A stretch of DNA of 64,000 nt from Clostridioides mangenotii TR. GTDB lineage: Bacteria; Bacillota; Clostridia; Peptostreptococcales; Peptostreptococcaceae. Shown here piece after piece: positions 25,515 to 34,333 of the stretch. Within the stretch, counting starts at the first letter, position 1; each line of letters opens with the position of its first letter. Under the pieces are notes generated by a model. The model did not search any database. It saw only the letters and a program-made list of their open reading frames with translations, and was not told the DNA's origin. The translations under genes were made by a program, and so were the position numbers. Location: assembly GCF_000498755.1 (NCBI RefSeq), contig NZ_AXUS01000012.1, positions 31,060 to 95,059 of the forward strand, read 5' to 3'.

Positions 25515-26876
25515 TTATATTGAAGTACACTCTTTCATAAATTCATTCTCTATGAATTTAGTATGATGTGTGTCATCTCTAAAAGCATCACATGTTATAA
25601 GTGATTTTTGGAAATCTATATTAGTGAAGATTCCTTCTATTATAATTTCATCTAGAGCTCTGTACATTCTTTCAATGCACTCTTCCCTTGTATCAGCCCA
25701 ACATATAAGTTTACCTATCATTGAGTCATAAAGAGGAGGTATTGTATATCCTGAATATACAAATGTGTCAAACCTAACTCCAAACCCCCCTGGCAAATTA
25801 AGGGACTCTATTTTACCTGGTGATGGTGCAAAGTTCATTTGTGAGTTTTCAGCATTAATTCTGCATTCAATAGCATGACCTCTAAATATAATATCTTCTT
25901 GTTTGTATGGAATCTCTTTCCCATCAGCTATAAGTATTTGAAGTCTTATAAGATCAATATTTGTAATCATCTCAGTAACAGGATGTTCAACTTGTATCCT
26001 TGTATTCATTTCAATAAAGTAGAATTTTTTATCTTTGTCAAATATAAATTCTATTGTACCCGCTCCTAAATATCCAATACCTTTTATAATATCTGTCGCT
26101 GTTTTAAATAACTCTTCTCTTTCAGCATCAGTTATATATGGACTAAGAGACTCTTCCATAACTTTTTGATTTCTTCTTTGCATAGAACAGTCTCTGTCGC
26201 CGAAGTGAATAGCATTAAAATATTTATCTCCAAATACTTGTACCTCTATATGTCTTGGATTCTCTATAAATTTTTCCATATAGAGATCATTGCTACCAAA
26301 CGACGCTAAAGATTCAGAGCTGGCAATATCAAATAGTGAAGGAAGTTCTTCTTTATTAAATACTATCCTCATACCCTTTCCACCGCCACCATTAGATGCT
26401 TTTATCATTACAGGATATCCAATCTCAGAAGCCACTTCAAGGGCATCTTCTTTAGATTTAAGTACTGACTTTGATCCGGGTACAACTGGTACGCCTAGAC
26501 TCATCATAGTCTCTCTTGCACGTGACTTATCACCCATAAGTTCCATTTGCTCTTTTGTAGGACCTATAAAAATAATTCCATTTTCTTCACACTTGCTTAC
26601 AAATTCTGTGTTTTCAGATAAAAATCCAAATCCAGGATGTATAGCATCACATTTTAACTTTTTCGCTAAATATATTATATTGTCTATGTTATTATAACTT
26701 TTTCTTACGTTATTTGGTCCTATACATATAGATTCGTCAGACAAATATCTGTGCAGACAATCTTTATCTGCTTCTGAGTATATTGCAACAGTTTTTATAC
26801 CTAACTCTTTACATGTTCTTATTATTCTAACCGCAATATCTCCTCTATTTGCAACTAGTATTTTATTTATTGACAT
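25515..26876 (-). CDS. accC: Acetyl-CoA carboxylase biotin carboxylase subunit
   Basis: A 453-residue ATP-grasp enzyme that carboxylates biotin on AccB using bicarbonate. Motifs: N-terminal NKILVANRGDIAVRIIRTCK, glycine-rich ATP loop KASNGGGGKGMR near residue 159, HFGDRDCSMQRRNQKVMEES, and EMNTRIQVEHPVTEMI near residue 288. Length is typical (about 450). It lies 14 bases after accB with a good ribosome site. Confidence 0.97.
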   Translation of the reverse strand: MSINKILVANRGDIAVRIIRTCKELGIKTVAIYSEADKDCLHRYLSDESICIGPNNVRKSYNNIDNIIYLAKKLKCDAIHPGFGFLSENTEFVSKCEENGIIFIGPTKEQMELMGDKSRARETMMSLGVPVVPGSKSVLKSKEDALEVASEIGYPVMIKASNGGGGKGMRIVFNKEELPSLFDIASSESLASFGSNDLYMEKFIENPRHIEVQVFGDKYFNAIHFGDRDCSMQRRNQKVMEESLSPYITDAEREELFKTATDIIKGIGYLGAGTIEFIFDKDKKFYFIEMNTRIQVEHPVTEMITNIDLIRLQILIADGKEIPYKQEDIIFRGHAIECRINAENSQMNFAPSPGKIESLNLPGGFGVRFDTFVYSGYTIPPLYDSMIGKLICWADTREECIERMYRALDEIIIEGIFTNIDFQKSLITCDAFRDDTHHTKFIENEFMKECTSI

Positions 26877-26890
26877 CAGTTACCTCCTAT

Positions 26891-27367
26891 TTACATTGGT
26901 TTAATCTTAAATAAAGGTTGATTGTACTCTACTAGTTCTTCTTTTTTAACCAATATTTCAACTATTTCACCATTAACTTCGCTGTTTATTTCATTCATAA
27001 GTTTCATAGCTTCAAGAATACAAAGCGTCTGTCCTTCTTCTATTACATCTCCGATTTTAACAAAATTCTCTGAGTCAGGATTTGGAGATCCATAGAAAGT
27101 TCCCATAAGCGGTGCTGAGATTATATATAAATTATCATCATTTTCAGTTTTAATTTCATTATTATCTCTGATTTCTTCTTTTTCAACAGTTATTTCTTTA
27201 CAAGCAGATTCTTTTTTATCTTCTCTAATTACATTATTTTGGGTTTTTTCAACTGTATTACTGTTTCTAGAGACTTCTAGTTTTAAAGAATCATTTTCAA
27301 GCTTTACATGGTCTAAACTTGTTGAATCAATCAGCTTTATTAATTCTTTTACTTCATTAATATTCAT
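26891..27367 (-). CDS. accB: Biotin carboxyl carrier protein
   Basis: A 158-residue protein with an N-terminal helix, a variable charged linker (about 40-75), and a C-terminal biotinyl domain. The biotinylation motif is EAMKLMNEI with the modified Lys near residue 120. First gene of the operon, preceded by AGGGGGTAAGAA. Its promoter region carries a palindrome resembling a FapR site, and a diverged copy of that promoter lies 3.1 kb upstream. Confidence 0.95.
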   Translation of the reverse strand: MNINEVKELIKLIDSTSLDHVKLENDSLKLEVSRNSNTVEKTQNNVIREDKKESACKEITVEKEEIRDNNEIKTENDDNLYIISAPLMGTFYGSPNPDSENFVKIGDVIEEGQTLCILEAMKLMNEINSEVNGEIVEILVKKEELVEYNQPLFKIKPM

Positions 27368-27383
27368 TTCTTACCCCCTTGTA

Positions 27384-27400
27384 TTATTACCTGGTGCTAA
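27384..27400 (-). promoter_or_regulatory. Possible FapR-type operator upstream of accB
   Basis: TTATTACC-T-GGTGCTAA is a 17-base imperfect inverted repeat. It resembles the TTAGTACC-type half sites bound by FapR, the malonyl-CoA-sensing repressor of fatty acid synthesis in Firmicutes. It lies about 17-33 bases upstream of the accB ATG, a natural place for repression. No fapR gene is in the window. Confidence 0.35.
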
Positions 27401-27430
27401 TATTATATCATAAAAGGTAAAATAGTAAAA

Positions 27431-27458
27431 GAAAAAGTGTCAACGCTAAATCGACACT
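27431..27458 (-). terminator. Terminator after the methyltransferase cluster
   Basis: On the minus strand AGTGTCGA...TTGACACT forms a hairpin followed by five T. It ends the cluster just before the accB promoter. The same hairpin occurs in copy B at 30583-30607. Confidence 0.75.
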
Positions 27459-27472
27459 ATAATTGATATATT

Positions 27473-28492
27473 TTAGTTGTTATATTGTTTTGCACATTCT
27501 ACTAAAACTTTTATGTTATCAAGTTTACTTCTTACGCCTATTCCACAAGCTGGAGATAATATATCCACTCCACTTTTCAAACATGAATTAGAGATATTCT
27601 TTAAACTTTCTTTAGTTCCATTTTCAATAGCAAAAGTGCTAACATTCCCCATAATAACTTTTCCTGGAACATTTTCAACCACTTGTCTAGCATTAGTTAT
27701 AGAATCAAAACTAACTGCATCACTATGTAAATCATTTAATTCTTTATAAATAGTTTTTAATTTACCACATATATGTATAATAGTTCCTCCAGGAGCGTAT
27801 TCTTTCAATTGATCTATTATCTTATTTAAATATGGAGTTGCAAACTCACTAAAAGTTTTAGCACCGAGAATTTCTCCTGTACCACTTGGATCTGATATAG
27901 TTAAAACATCTGCCCCAGCCTCTAATTGAGCCTTCCCAAAAATTATAAGGCTATCTGTGACAAATTCCATAAACTCATGAGCTTCCTCTTTTTTTTTCCT
28001 AATTTCTTTATAGTAAGTAATTGGCTCTACAAGTGAGGATGCTAAACTAACAGGCCCTATCAAGTTTGCCACTATAGGAACATCATTATTACTTTCTTTT
28101 AATATTTTAATAGCATCTATAACAACTTTTGCTCTTCCTTTAGTTACATCAACCTTGTCCAAATTACTCCACTGAGTAACCGATTCAATTGGATATTTTA
28201 TTACTCTAGGTTCTGTAGTTTTTGTTCCCATATATACTTCTGCTCCCATGCTTTCAGCTTCGACTGTCATGCAATATGGTACTCCAAAGTTTTCAAAACC
28301 ATTGTTTTTATACATACCTAGTGTTAAATTTGCCATCATATTAGGATTGCTATGCGCCATTGGCCAAAATACACCTTCAATATCCATAATATCTTCCACT
28401 ATCATATTCATCATCCCGCCAGGACAAATACAAGGTTTTCTATCTACAACTTCTCCTTTTAAAGCTTTATATAGTCTTTCTTTAGGTGTCAT
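27473..28492 (-). CDS. UroD-family (MtaA/CmuA-like) methyltransferase, second copy
   Basis: A 339-residue TIM-barrel protein of the uroporphyrinogen decarboxylase superfamily, methylcobamide methyltransferase branch. It starts MTPKERLYKALKGEVVDRKP, has IHICGK near residue 242 (His and Cys as zinc-ligand candidates) and ends with DILSPACGIGVRSKLDNIKV, where a second conserved Cys is present. Such enzymes move methyl groups between corrinoid proteins and thiols, tetrahydrofolate or O-/N-methyl donors. The start overlaps the stop of the corrinoid protein gene (TAATG), so the two are coupled. True heme-pathway UroD is unlikely in this context. Confidence 0.85.
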   Translation of the reverse strand: MTPKERLYKALKGEVVDRKPCICPGGMMNMIVEDIMDIEGVFWPMAHSNPNMMANLTLGMYKNNGFENFGVPYCMTVEAESMGAEVYMGTKTTEPRVIKYPIESVTQWSNLDKVDVTKGRAKVVIDAIKILKESNNDVPIVANLIGPVSLASSLVEPITYYKEIRKKKEEAHEFMEFVTDSLIIFGKAQLEAGADVLTISDPSGTGEILGAKTFSEFATPYLNKIIDQLKEYAPGGTIIHICGKLKTIYKELNDLHSDAVSFDSITNARQVVENVPGKVIMGNVSTFAIENGTKESLKNISNSCLKSGVDILSPACGIGVRSKLDNIKVLVECAKQYNN

Positions 28493-29163
28493 TATACCAC
28501 CTCTTTATATTTTTTCTTGCTTATTAGCTCTTTTGCGAGTTTAGCTGCTTTTGATGCTTCATGTGCATATCCATCTGCCCCGATTTCATTTGCAAATCCT
28601 TGAGATATAGGCCCTCCGCCTACCATAACAACAAATTTTTCACGAATATCTTCTTTATTTAATAAATCAATCACTAATTGCATATTTTCCATAGTAGTAG
28701 TCATAAGGGTAGATAATCCTATTAAATCAGCATTGATTTCTTTTGCTTTATTAATAAAATCAATACAAGGGACATCTCTTCCTAAATCGTATACTTCAAA
28801 TCCTGAAGTTTCTAACATAATTTTAAATAAGTTTTTACCAATATCATGTGTATCTCCCTCGACAACTCCTATTACTGCTTTAAAACTTTCTTTAGCTGAA
28901 TCTTTTTTAATGTGAGGCTTTAATATATCAATGCCTTTATACATAGCATCTGAACACAATAAAAGATCAGGTATAAAATACTCCTCTTCTTCATAAAGCT
29001 TACCTGCATCCTCCATTCCAAGAGCCAGTCCGTTAGATATGCCTTCATAAGGTTCAAATTCATTTTCGATATACTCATTAGCTACATCTATTACAGTTTC
29101 ATCTTCCATCTCTACAACACAATCTGCTAACTTTTTTAATAAATCTTCTTTTAAATTTGACAT
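28492..29163 (-). CDS. Corrinoid (B12-binding) methyl-carrier protein
   Basis: About 223 residues. An N-terminal helical cap domain (DLLKKLADCVVEMEDETVID) is followed by the B12-binding domain with the motif GDTHDIGKNLFKIML, whose His is the lower cobalt ligand, then GLSTLMTTTMENMQ and MVGGGPISQGFANEIGADGY. This is the MtaC/MtvC family. Start at 29163 after AAGGAG; an in-frame ATG at 29187 has no site. It sits between two UroD-type methyltransferases, forming a compact three-part methyl transfer system. Confidence 0.93.
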   Translation of the reverse strand: MSNLKEDLLKKLADCVVEMEDETVIDVANEYIENEFEPYEGISNGLALGMEDAGKLYEEEEYFIPDLLLCSDAMYKGIDILKPHIKKDSAKESFKAVIGVVEGDTHDIGKNLFKIMLETSGFEVYDLGRDVPCIDFINKAKEINADLIGLSTLMTTTMENMQLVIDLLNKEDIREKFVVMVGGGPISQGFANEIGADGYAHEASKAAKLAKELISKKKYKEVV

Positions 29164-29176
29164 GCTAATCTCCTTT

Positions 29177-30250
29177 TTATAATTCATTAATATTTATTTT
29201 GCTAGATCCGAATATCCTTGCAGCATCCATTAATGCTATTATTTTTTTAGGATCCGTTCCTATAGGTACATCGCAACCAGTACTTAATATAAACCCTTTC
29301 ATACTATCATGGCCTTTAATTATACATTCTTTTGCTTCCATATATATATCCTCTATTGTACCTCTCATAATTGTTTCAACAGGGTCCACATTTCCGATTA
29401 AGCATACTTTATCACCATATGCTTCTTTTAATTCTCCTATATCCTCTATATTATCTAAACTTAGATTAGCTATCCCTATATCAACCATATGACCCCATAC
29501 TTTTTTTGTCTTGCCACAAATATGAAGTGTCGATCCTCCTCCGGTTCTTTCTATAATTCTATCCATACACTTTTTTAAGTATGGTTTTGCAAATTCTTCA
29601 AAGTTTTTTCGGCTTATCATTGTACAAGATGCAATTGGCTCAGCAAGACCAGGAGTTAAGCCTATATCACAAGCTGCATCAATATAATTTATAACACTTT
29701 GAGTTGAAATTTCTAAAAGTTCATGTGCCTTTTCTTTATTTTTTGTTAAATCTCTTAAAAAATTATCAGTACCTCTTAAAAAAGATGCTAAAGTAAAAGG
29801 ACCGCCTACAGAAGTTCCTACCCCTACTTCACAGCTTAATTTTTCATTAGTTATTTTAAGTGCTTCTAAAAAGTAATGTATTCTTCCATCTTTATAAGGA
29901 TCTATAGGTCTTAATTTTCCTATTTCACTATAATCGCATATAGCTGGTTTATTTATAAAAGGCGTATTGTTTAATGGAAATACGACTCCACTCCCCATCG
30001 CCTCTGGTATTCCTTGAAGCCCTGGCCCAAATCCAATGCTATCTGGACGAAACTTTTCGAAACTTTTAACTGCTACGTCCACTAGTACATCTACAGAATG
30101 ATTATAATCATATATTGAATATCCAAAAGAAGGCGCAACGCTTTCTCCTAAAAATGGTGAACATGGTATTCTATCAATTTCTTTACCCGCTCCAAAAGCC
30201 TGCATTCTTTCTTTTGGGGTCATTTGATCTTTATTAATTGTATAATTCAT
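29177..30250 (-). CDS. UroD-family (MtaA/CmuA-like) methyltransferase, first copy
   Basis: About 357 residues from ATG 30250 (MNYTINKDQMTPKERMQAFG), with GGAGAGGAG upstream; a longer start at 30289 has no site. Same superfamily as the gene at 27473, including STLHICGKTKKVWGHM and FILSTGCDVPIGTDPKKIIA with candidate zinc ligands His, Cys and Cys. One of the two copies is probably the substrate methyltransferase, the other the one that passes the methyl group on. Which is which cannot be told from sequence. First gene of the cluster. Confidence 0.85.
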   Translation of the reverse strand: MNYTINKDQMTPKERMQAFGAGKEIDRIPCSPFLGESVAPSFGYSIYDYNHSVDVLVDVAVKSFEKFRPDSIGFGPGLQGIPEAMGSGVVFPLNNTPFINKPAICDYSEIGKLRPIDPYKDGRIHYFLEALKITNEKLSCEVGVGTSVGGPFTLASFLRGTDNFLRDLTKNKEKAHELLEISTQSVINYIDAACDIGLTPGLAEPIASCTMISRKNFEEFAKPYLKKCMDRIIERTGGGSTLHICGKTKKVWGHMVDIGIANLSLDNIEDIGELKEAYGDKVCLIGNVDPVETIMRGTIEDIYMEAKECIIKGHDSMKGFILSTGCDVPIGTDPKKIIALMDAARIFGSSKININEL

Positions 30251-30510
30251 AATTTGTTCTCCTCTCCGAGTTATAAATTTATCAATCAAAAAATACTTTA
30301 CATCATTAGACGTAAATAAACAAATTGTTAAAAACTATTTAAATATATGTTGTCATAAGCATTTTCTATTAACTAGAATTTTCAATTTATATATTATAAT
30401 TTGATCCTGTAAAACTTAAATAGTATTATTTATCAATACCATTGGTATCTTTAGATCTGCTTCGCAATTACAAAAATAATAAAATGAGTTTTTTCTATCA
30501 TCTTTATTAT

Positions 30511-30614
30511 TTATTTCATTAATACTCTTTTTAATCCCTTGTATTATTACATAGGTCCGATATTAATTTAAAAGAATAAAACAAAAAATGTCGATGCTAA
30601 ATCGACACTTTAAT
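30511..30614. repeat. Diverged duplication, copy B (decayed accB promoter copy and terminator)
   Basis: Aligns with copy A at 27349-27464. Here the accB start codon equivalent is lost (ATTCAT in copy A is ACTCTT here) and the palindrome is degenerate, but the terminator hairpin is intact and now ends the gene at 30615. The rest of 30290-30510 holds no gene; it should contain the promoter of the methyltransferase cluster. Confidence 0.75.
30583..30607 (-). terminator. Terminator after the membrane protein gene at 30615
   Basis: On the minus strand TGTCGAT-TTAGC-ATCGACA is a perfect 7-bp stem followed by six T. Confidence 0.85.
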
Positions 30615-31160
30615 TTAAGTAAACTCTTTACTACTTTCAGGTGAGTCTATTTCTATATTTTTTTCTAATTCCAAATCTACATATACATCCGTGTTTTCAG
30701 ATAAGTTCTCAGTTATGACTGCAAATTTTTCTTTCGTTTTATTAATATTAGAATCAAGTTCTTCATTATTTTCAACCTTTTTAATAAATTTATAACTGAA
30801 CTGATTAAACAATATTAGTATAGCTGGTATTATAAAAAAGTGCCTGCTCCCAATAATACCTAGTAATACTGTAAGTATAGATATCTTATTGTTTAGATAT
30901 AAAAATGAAAAACCAAACAATTTCTTCTCTTCTATTTCAATTGTATAAGATCTAATAAGTGCAAGTATAAAGGTCAAAATACAAAACGGTAATAAAGTAT
31001 AACTTGATATAACTCCAAGTATCCCTATATTTTCTATATATTTGCTTGGATCATTTAATAAAACAAACATAAAACCATTGAGGTATCCAAATATACAGGA
31101 TAACATACCAAAGGTAGCCCCAATAGCTTGTGTATACCAGTTTAAATATTTAAATTGCAT
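30615..31160 (-). CDS. Hypothetical membrane protein
   Basis: A 181-residue protein that I do not recognise. Four hydrophobic segments lie at about residues 10-35, 45-67, 82-100 and 102-122 (IIGSRHFFIIPAILILFNQF). A polar, acidic C-terminal tail of about 55 residues (KKVENNEELDSNINKTKEKF and onward) probably faces the cytoplasm. The ATG is preceded by AGGAGG. It ends at the terminator in repeat copy B. No link to neighbours can be shown. Confidence 0.6.
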   Translation of the reverse strand: MQFKYLNWYTQAIGATFGMLSCIFGYLNGFMFVLLNDPSKYIENIGILGVISSYTLLPFCILTFILALIRSYTIEIEEKKLFGFSFLYLNNKISILTVLLGIIGSRHFFIIPAILILFNQFSYKFIKKVENNEELDSNINKTKEKFAVITENLSENTDVYVDLELEKNIEIDSPESSKEFT

Positions 31161-31247
31161 ACTATCATCCTCCTATAAGCTGCCATACTTAATAATATGA
31201 TTTGAATCGAAGAAATATTTCTAAGTAGCAGAACTATATGGACAATA

Positions 31248-31278
31248 AAAAACTAGCTTTGGAGAATCAGCTAGTTTT
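31248..31278 (-). terminator. Terminator after the LRR protein gene
   Basis: AAAAACTAGCT pairs with AGCTAGTTTTT around a 9-base loop, downstream of the gene at 31303. Confidence 0.85.
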
Positions 31279-31302
31279 TATTCAATACCTAAAATATTCA
31301 TT

Positions 31303-32025
31303 TTATTTAACATTAACGTTTATCATTACAATTTGAGATGAATTTTCATCTTTGTTTATCTCAACTCTTATTTTTGATTTTCCAATTTTCTTTCCTGTTA
31401 TTATCATATTATTAATGTTAACAACATCATTTTCTGCAGTAACAATTAAATTTAAATCTTTCGGAAGTTCATCTGTAGTCTCCCAGTGTTTATAATAGTC
31501 GTCTATATTCTTAGATAAAACATTTCTTAGATCAAATTTTTCATCTACAGCTATATTTATAGAGTTGTGCTTTGTATCCAATTTATATTGGTTTTCTTCT
31601 GAGTTTATAAAGTTCAAATCGCTGTTTACGTCCACGCCTCTTTCTTTAAGTTCATTTATCACATTAGGCTCTGTTATATAGTTATTTGCCAAATTTAAAG
31701 AATCTATATCTTTTAATTCGGTGATCTCTTTAGGCAACTCTTTGATATTGTTGTTCCAAAAAACAAAGTCATCGATATTTTCTAGGTAAGATATTCCTTC
31801 TAAGTTTGTGATTTTCTCTCCAGAAGCATAAAACTCTCCATCTAAAGATTTTACCTTACTTATAGTAAGTTCATCAGGGTGTATGTATCTTTTTATTACA
31901 GTTCTCAAGTTCGAATCAGGAAAAATATCTTTAAGTTGAGATTCTGTCAAAACTTTATCTGTACTACTCGCAGGTGATAAAGCTGTGACTGAAATCAACA
32001 AAGGTAAAAAAGCATTTAAAATCAT
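31303..32025 (-). CDS. Secreted leucine-rich-repeat-type protein
   Basis: A 240-residue protein with an apparent short signal peptide (MILNAFLPLLISVTALSPAS) and a small LRR-like region: ITNLEGISYLENIDDFVFWN, IKELPKEITELKDIDSLNLA, as in internalin-type repeats. The C-terminal half (about 150-240, KIGKSKIRVEINKDENSSQI) looks like a beta-sandwich or Big2-like domain. No LPXTG motif or membrane anchor is seen, so it may be released or held to the wall non-covalently. GGGAGG precedes the ATG. Exact function unknown. Confidence 0.65.
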   Translation of the reverse strand: MILNAFLPLLISVTALSPASSTDKVLTESQLKDIFPDSNLRTVIKRYIHPDELTISKVKSLDGEFYASGEKITNLEGISYLENIDDFVFWNNNIKELPKEITELKDIDSLNLANNYITEPNVINELKERGVDVNSDLNFINSEENQYKLDTKHNSINIAVDEKFDLRNVLSKNIDDYYKHWETTDELPKDLNLIVTAENDVVNINNMIITGKKIGKSKIRVEINKDENSSQIVMINVNVK

Positions 32026-32220
32026 AATAACCTCCCATAAAAAATTATATTTACAAATGTATACATAATTATTTCTATGAGAGGTCTTTGTTTCCTTGCA
32101 GTTTAGGTGTAATTTCGTTCACTTTATTCTTTTAAATAAATATAAAATTCTACGATTACTCCTAATATATTGTATATAGTTATAGCAAACTTATTTTGGT
32201 TTTCAAATTATGACACTAAA

Positions 32221-32538
32221 TTAATTGCCACATCCAGAGCAACCAGAGCAACCACCCATGTCATCCATGTTTTCAGGCACAACTCTAAAACCGTATCCAC
32301 TGTCTTCTATGACAATATCACCATATTCTTGGTAATCTGCCATGTTCATGATAAAGTTTAGTCCACCGGTTTCGTAAGCGAAATCGTCTTTCTTTTGTTC
32401 ATCAAGAGCTAGTCCAAAAGATGGTCCACTGCATCCGACACCTTCAAAATAAACTCTTATGCTATTTGGTTTATCTTTATTATCATCTAAAATATTTTTT
32501 AGTGTTTCCGCTGCTGTTTCTGGTAATGTTACCTTCAT
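32221..32538 (-). CDS. HesB/IscA-like iron-sulfur protein with Cys-rich tail
   Basis: A 105-residue HesB/IscA-family protein (MKVTLPETAAETLKNILDDN; IRVYFEGVGCSGPSFGLALD). The usual C-terminal CxC of IscA is replaced by the repeat GGCSGCSGCGN, as in the HesB-like proteins of clostridia, some of which use selenocysteine. Here all codons are Cys (TGC/TGT) and the stop is TAA, so it is not a selenoprotein. Probable role in Fe-S or metal handling; single gene. Confidence 0.85.
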   Translation of the reverse strand: MKVTLPETAAETLKNILDDNKDKPNSIRVYFEGVGCSGPSFGLALDEQKKDDFAYETGGLNFIMNMADYQEYGDIVIEDSGYGFRVVPENMDDMGGCSGCSGCGN

Positions 32539-32737
32539 ATAATCAATTCCTTTCAGATTTATTTATCGATTTTTGCATCGCTTTCAAATATTATTATACC
32601 ATATTTATCATAATAAGATGTAAAATGATATTACAAATCAGAATTATTTTTATTATGATTTTTATTGCTGAAATAGCTTTAAAAAAAGTGCTTTTACTGT
32701 TATAATATCATATTGGAGCCAATGAGGAGGTGATACT

Positions 32738-33598
32738 ATGAAAAAGCGTAAATTGCCTATTTTGATAGAGATGACAGGTTTAGTTATGGGTTGTATTTCA
32801 ATGAGTGTCGGTATAAATGCCTTTTTGAAACCCCACACAATTGCTCCTGGTGGTCTTAGTGGTCTTTCTTTATTGTTTAACAAAATTACAGGTCTTCCTG
32901 TTTCTGTTGTAATGATGCTTATAGGAGTTCCACTAGTAATACTTGCGTTTAGAATAATGGGTTTAAAAAATTCATTAAAGACATTATTTGGTACAGTTTT
33001 ATTTTCTGCAATAGTACAATTGACAGATCCATTATCTAGAATGCATTTTACTGAGGATTTAATTCTTTCTTCAATCTCTGGTGGATTGTTAGTTGGGATA
33101 GGTCTCGGAATTATGTTTAAAGCCGATGCTTCTACTGGAGGGACTGACCTAATTGCCTTAATACTTAGCAAGAAGTTTCCTGGAATTAAGGTTACTAAAT
33201 TTATGAGTTGTTTAGATGGTATGATAGTTATATCATCTGGTTTTGTAAATCGCAGTATTGAAACGGCATTATATTCTGGAATGGCACTAATTGTTATAGT
33301 AAAGGTTGCTGATATCATAGTAGAAGGTGTTAACTCTTCTAGAGCGTTTTATATTATATCAGAAGAACCTGAAAAAGTTAGAAGCGCCATTACTAAAGAG
33401 TTAAATAGAGGTCTTACAATCTTAGATGGTAAAGGCGGATATACTAAAACAAGCAAAGAAGTGCTATTTGTAGTAGTTACAAAAAAACAAGAGTTGTTCT
33501 TAAATAGACTAGTCAAAGATGTAGATCCAGAGGCATTTGTAATTGTGTCAGATGTCAAAGAGGTTTATGGAAAAGGATTTAAAGTCTTAGGATCATAA
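32738..33598 (+). CDS. YitT family membrane protein (DUF161/DUF2179)
   Basis: A 286-residue protein with five to six membrane segments (MGCISMSVGINAFLKPHTIA, GGLSGLSLLFNKITGLPVSV, GLGIMFKADASTGGTDLIAL) and a C-terminal cytoplasmic DUF2179 domain (about 215-286) ending VSDVKEVYGKGFKVLGS. This is the YitT family, common in several copies in Firmicutes. Transport role suspected but substrate unknown. GAGGAGGTGATACT precedes the ATG. Confidence 0.9.
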   Translation: MKKRKLPILIEMTGLVMGCISMSVGINAFLKPHTIAPGGLSGLSLLFNKITGLPVSVVMMLIGVPLVILAFRIMGLKNSLKTLFGTVLFSAIVQLTDPLSRMHFTEDLILSSISGGLLVGIGLGIMFKADASTGGTDLIALILSKKFPGIKVTKFMSCLDGMIVISSGFVNRSIETALYSGMALIVIVKVADIIVEGVNSSRAFYIISEEPEKVRSAITKELNRGLTILDGKGGYTKTSKEVLFVVVTKKQELFLNRLVKDVDPEAFVIVSDVKEVYGKGFKVLGS

Positions 33599-33606
33599 AT
33601 ATAAAT

Positions 33607-33676
33607 AAAAATAGGTCTTATAATAGATTTAGAAAGGTTCTAGTAATTCTTTCCTTATATATTAAGACCTATTTTT
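33607..33676. terminator. Long bidirectional terminator
   Basis: AAAATAGGTCTTA pairs with TAAGACCTATTTTT; an inner hairpin GAAAGG / CTTTC lies in the loop. It separates the convergent YitT and GNAT genes. Confidence 0.8.
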
Positions 33677-33718
33677 ATATAAATAGATGTTTAATTAAGT
33701 TTGATTAATACAAATAAT

Positions 33719-34333
33719 TTATCGATAACAACAGTATCTATTATATCTTTGTTTTAACAGTTCATATCTATAACACAAAATTCCACTACTTGAAGTAGTT
33801 TTAAATTTTAAATTTTTATTACCCATAGATTGTTTAGAGAAGTTTTTGCTAACAGTATCAAGATATCTAAAACCTAAGTTCTTTAGGGGTTTGGTAGAGT
33901 TAATATTTTCTTTATATGTCTCCGCTATTATCCTTTTTAGGTTTAATTCATTAAATCCATACCTTATCAAAGGTTCGGTTATTTCAGTTGCATAACCATG
34001 GCCCCAATAAGCTGGATTGATACAAATTCCTATCTCAGCTTCTTCAGCATTAACATCTATATTGTTAAAGCCCATATTTCCTATAACTTTGTTATCTTTT
34101 TTAGATATAATTGCATAATGCCCTACTCTACCTTTGTTGTAGTTATAGATAAAAAACTCTTTAATAAATTTTCTAGTCTTACTTATACTTGTATGTCTAT
34201 TAATAGGTAGATATTTTACAACTATATCTAATTTATAGTACTCGTATAGATCTTTTGCATCTTCCAGCCTAACTTCCCTTAGGATGCAGTTCTTACTTTC
34301 TAAGGGCTTCATTTGAGAATACTGATGATTCAT
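33719..34333 (-). CDS. GNAT family N-acetyltransferase (RimJ/RimL type)
   Basis: A 204-residue acetyltransferase. Typical features: ILREVRLEDAKDLYEYY at the N-terminus, GNMGFNNIDVNAEEAEIGIC, then the acetyl-CoA pocket INPAYWGHGYATEITEPLIR and ENINSTKPLKNLGFRYLDTV. The last 30 residues are basic and Tyr/Cys-rich (LLKQRYNRYCCYR), an odd tail. The ribosome site is GGAGAGGAAGAGG. Substrate unknown; ribosomal protein or small amine acetylation is possible. Confidence 0.88.
   Translation of the reverse strand: MNHQYSQMKPLESKNCILREVRLEDAKDLYEYYKLDIVVKYLPINRHTSISKTRKFIKEFFIYNYNKGRVGHYAIISKKDNKVIGNMGFNNIDVNAEEAEIGICINPAYWGHGYATEITEPLIRYGFNELNLKRIIAETYKENINSTKPLKNLGFRYLDTVSKNFSKQSMGNKNLKFKTTSSSGILCYRYELLKQRYNRYCCYR

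Larger units (their letters stand above)
27349..27464. repeat. Diverged duplication, copy A (accB 5' end, promoter, terminator)
   Basis: This stretch covers the first accB codons, its promoter, the palindrome and the upstream terminator. It aligns with 30511-30614 through shared blocks: TTCATTAATA, CCCTTGTATTATTAC, and GCTAAATCGACACT. Copy A is the functional one, as it retains the accB ATG. Confidence 0.8.

Noticed and set aside
32221..32538. Selenoprotein with in-frame TGA in the HesB-like gene
   Set aside because: All tail codons are TGC or TGT and the stop is TAA; no SECIS-like hairpin is needed.
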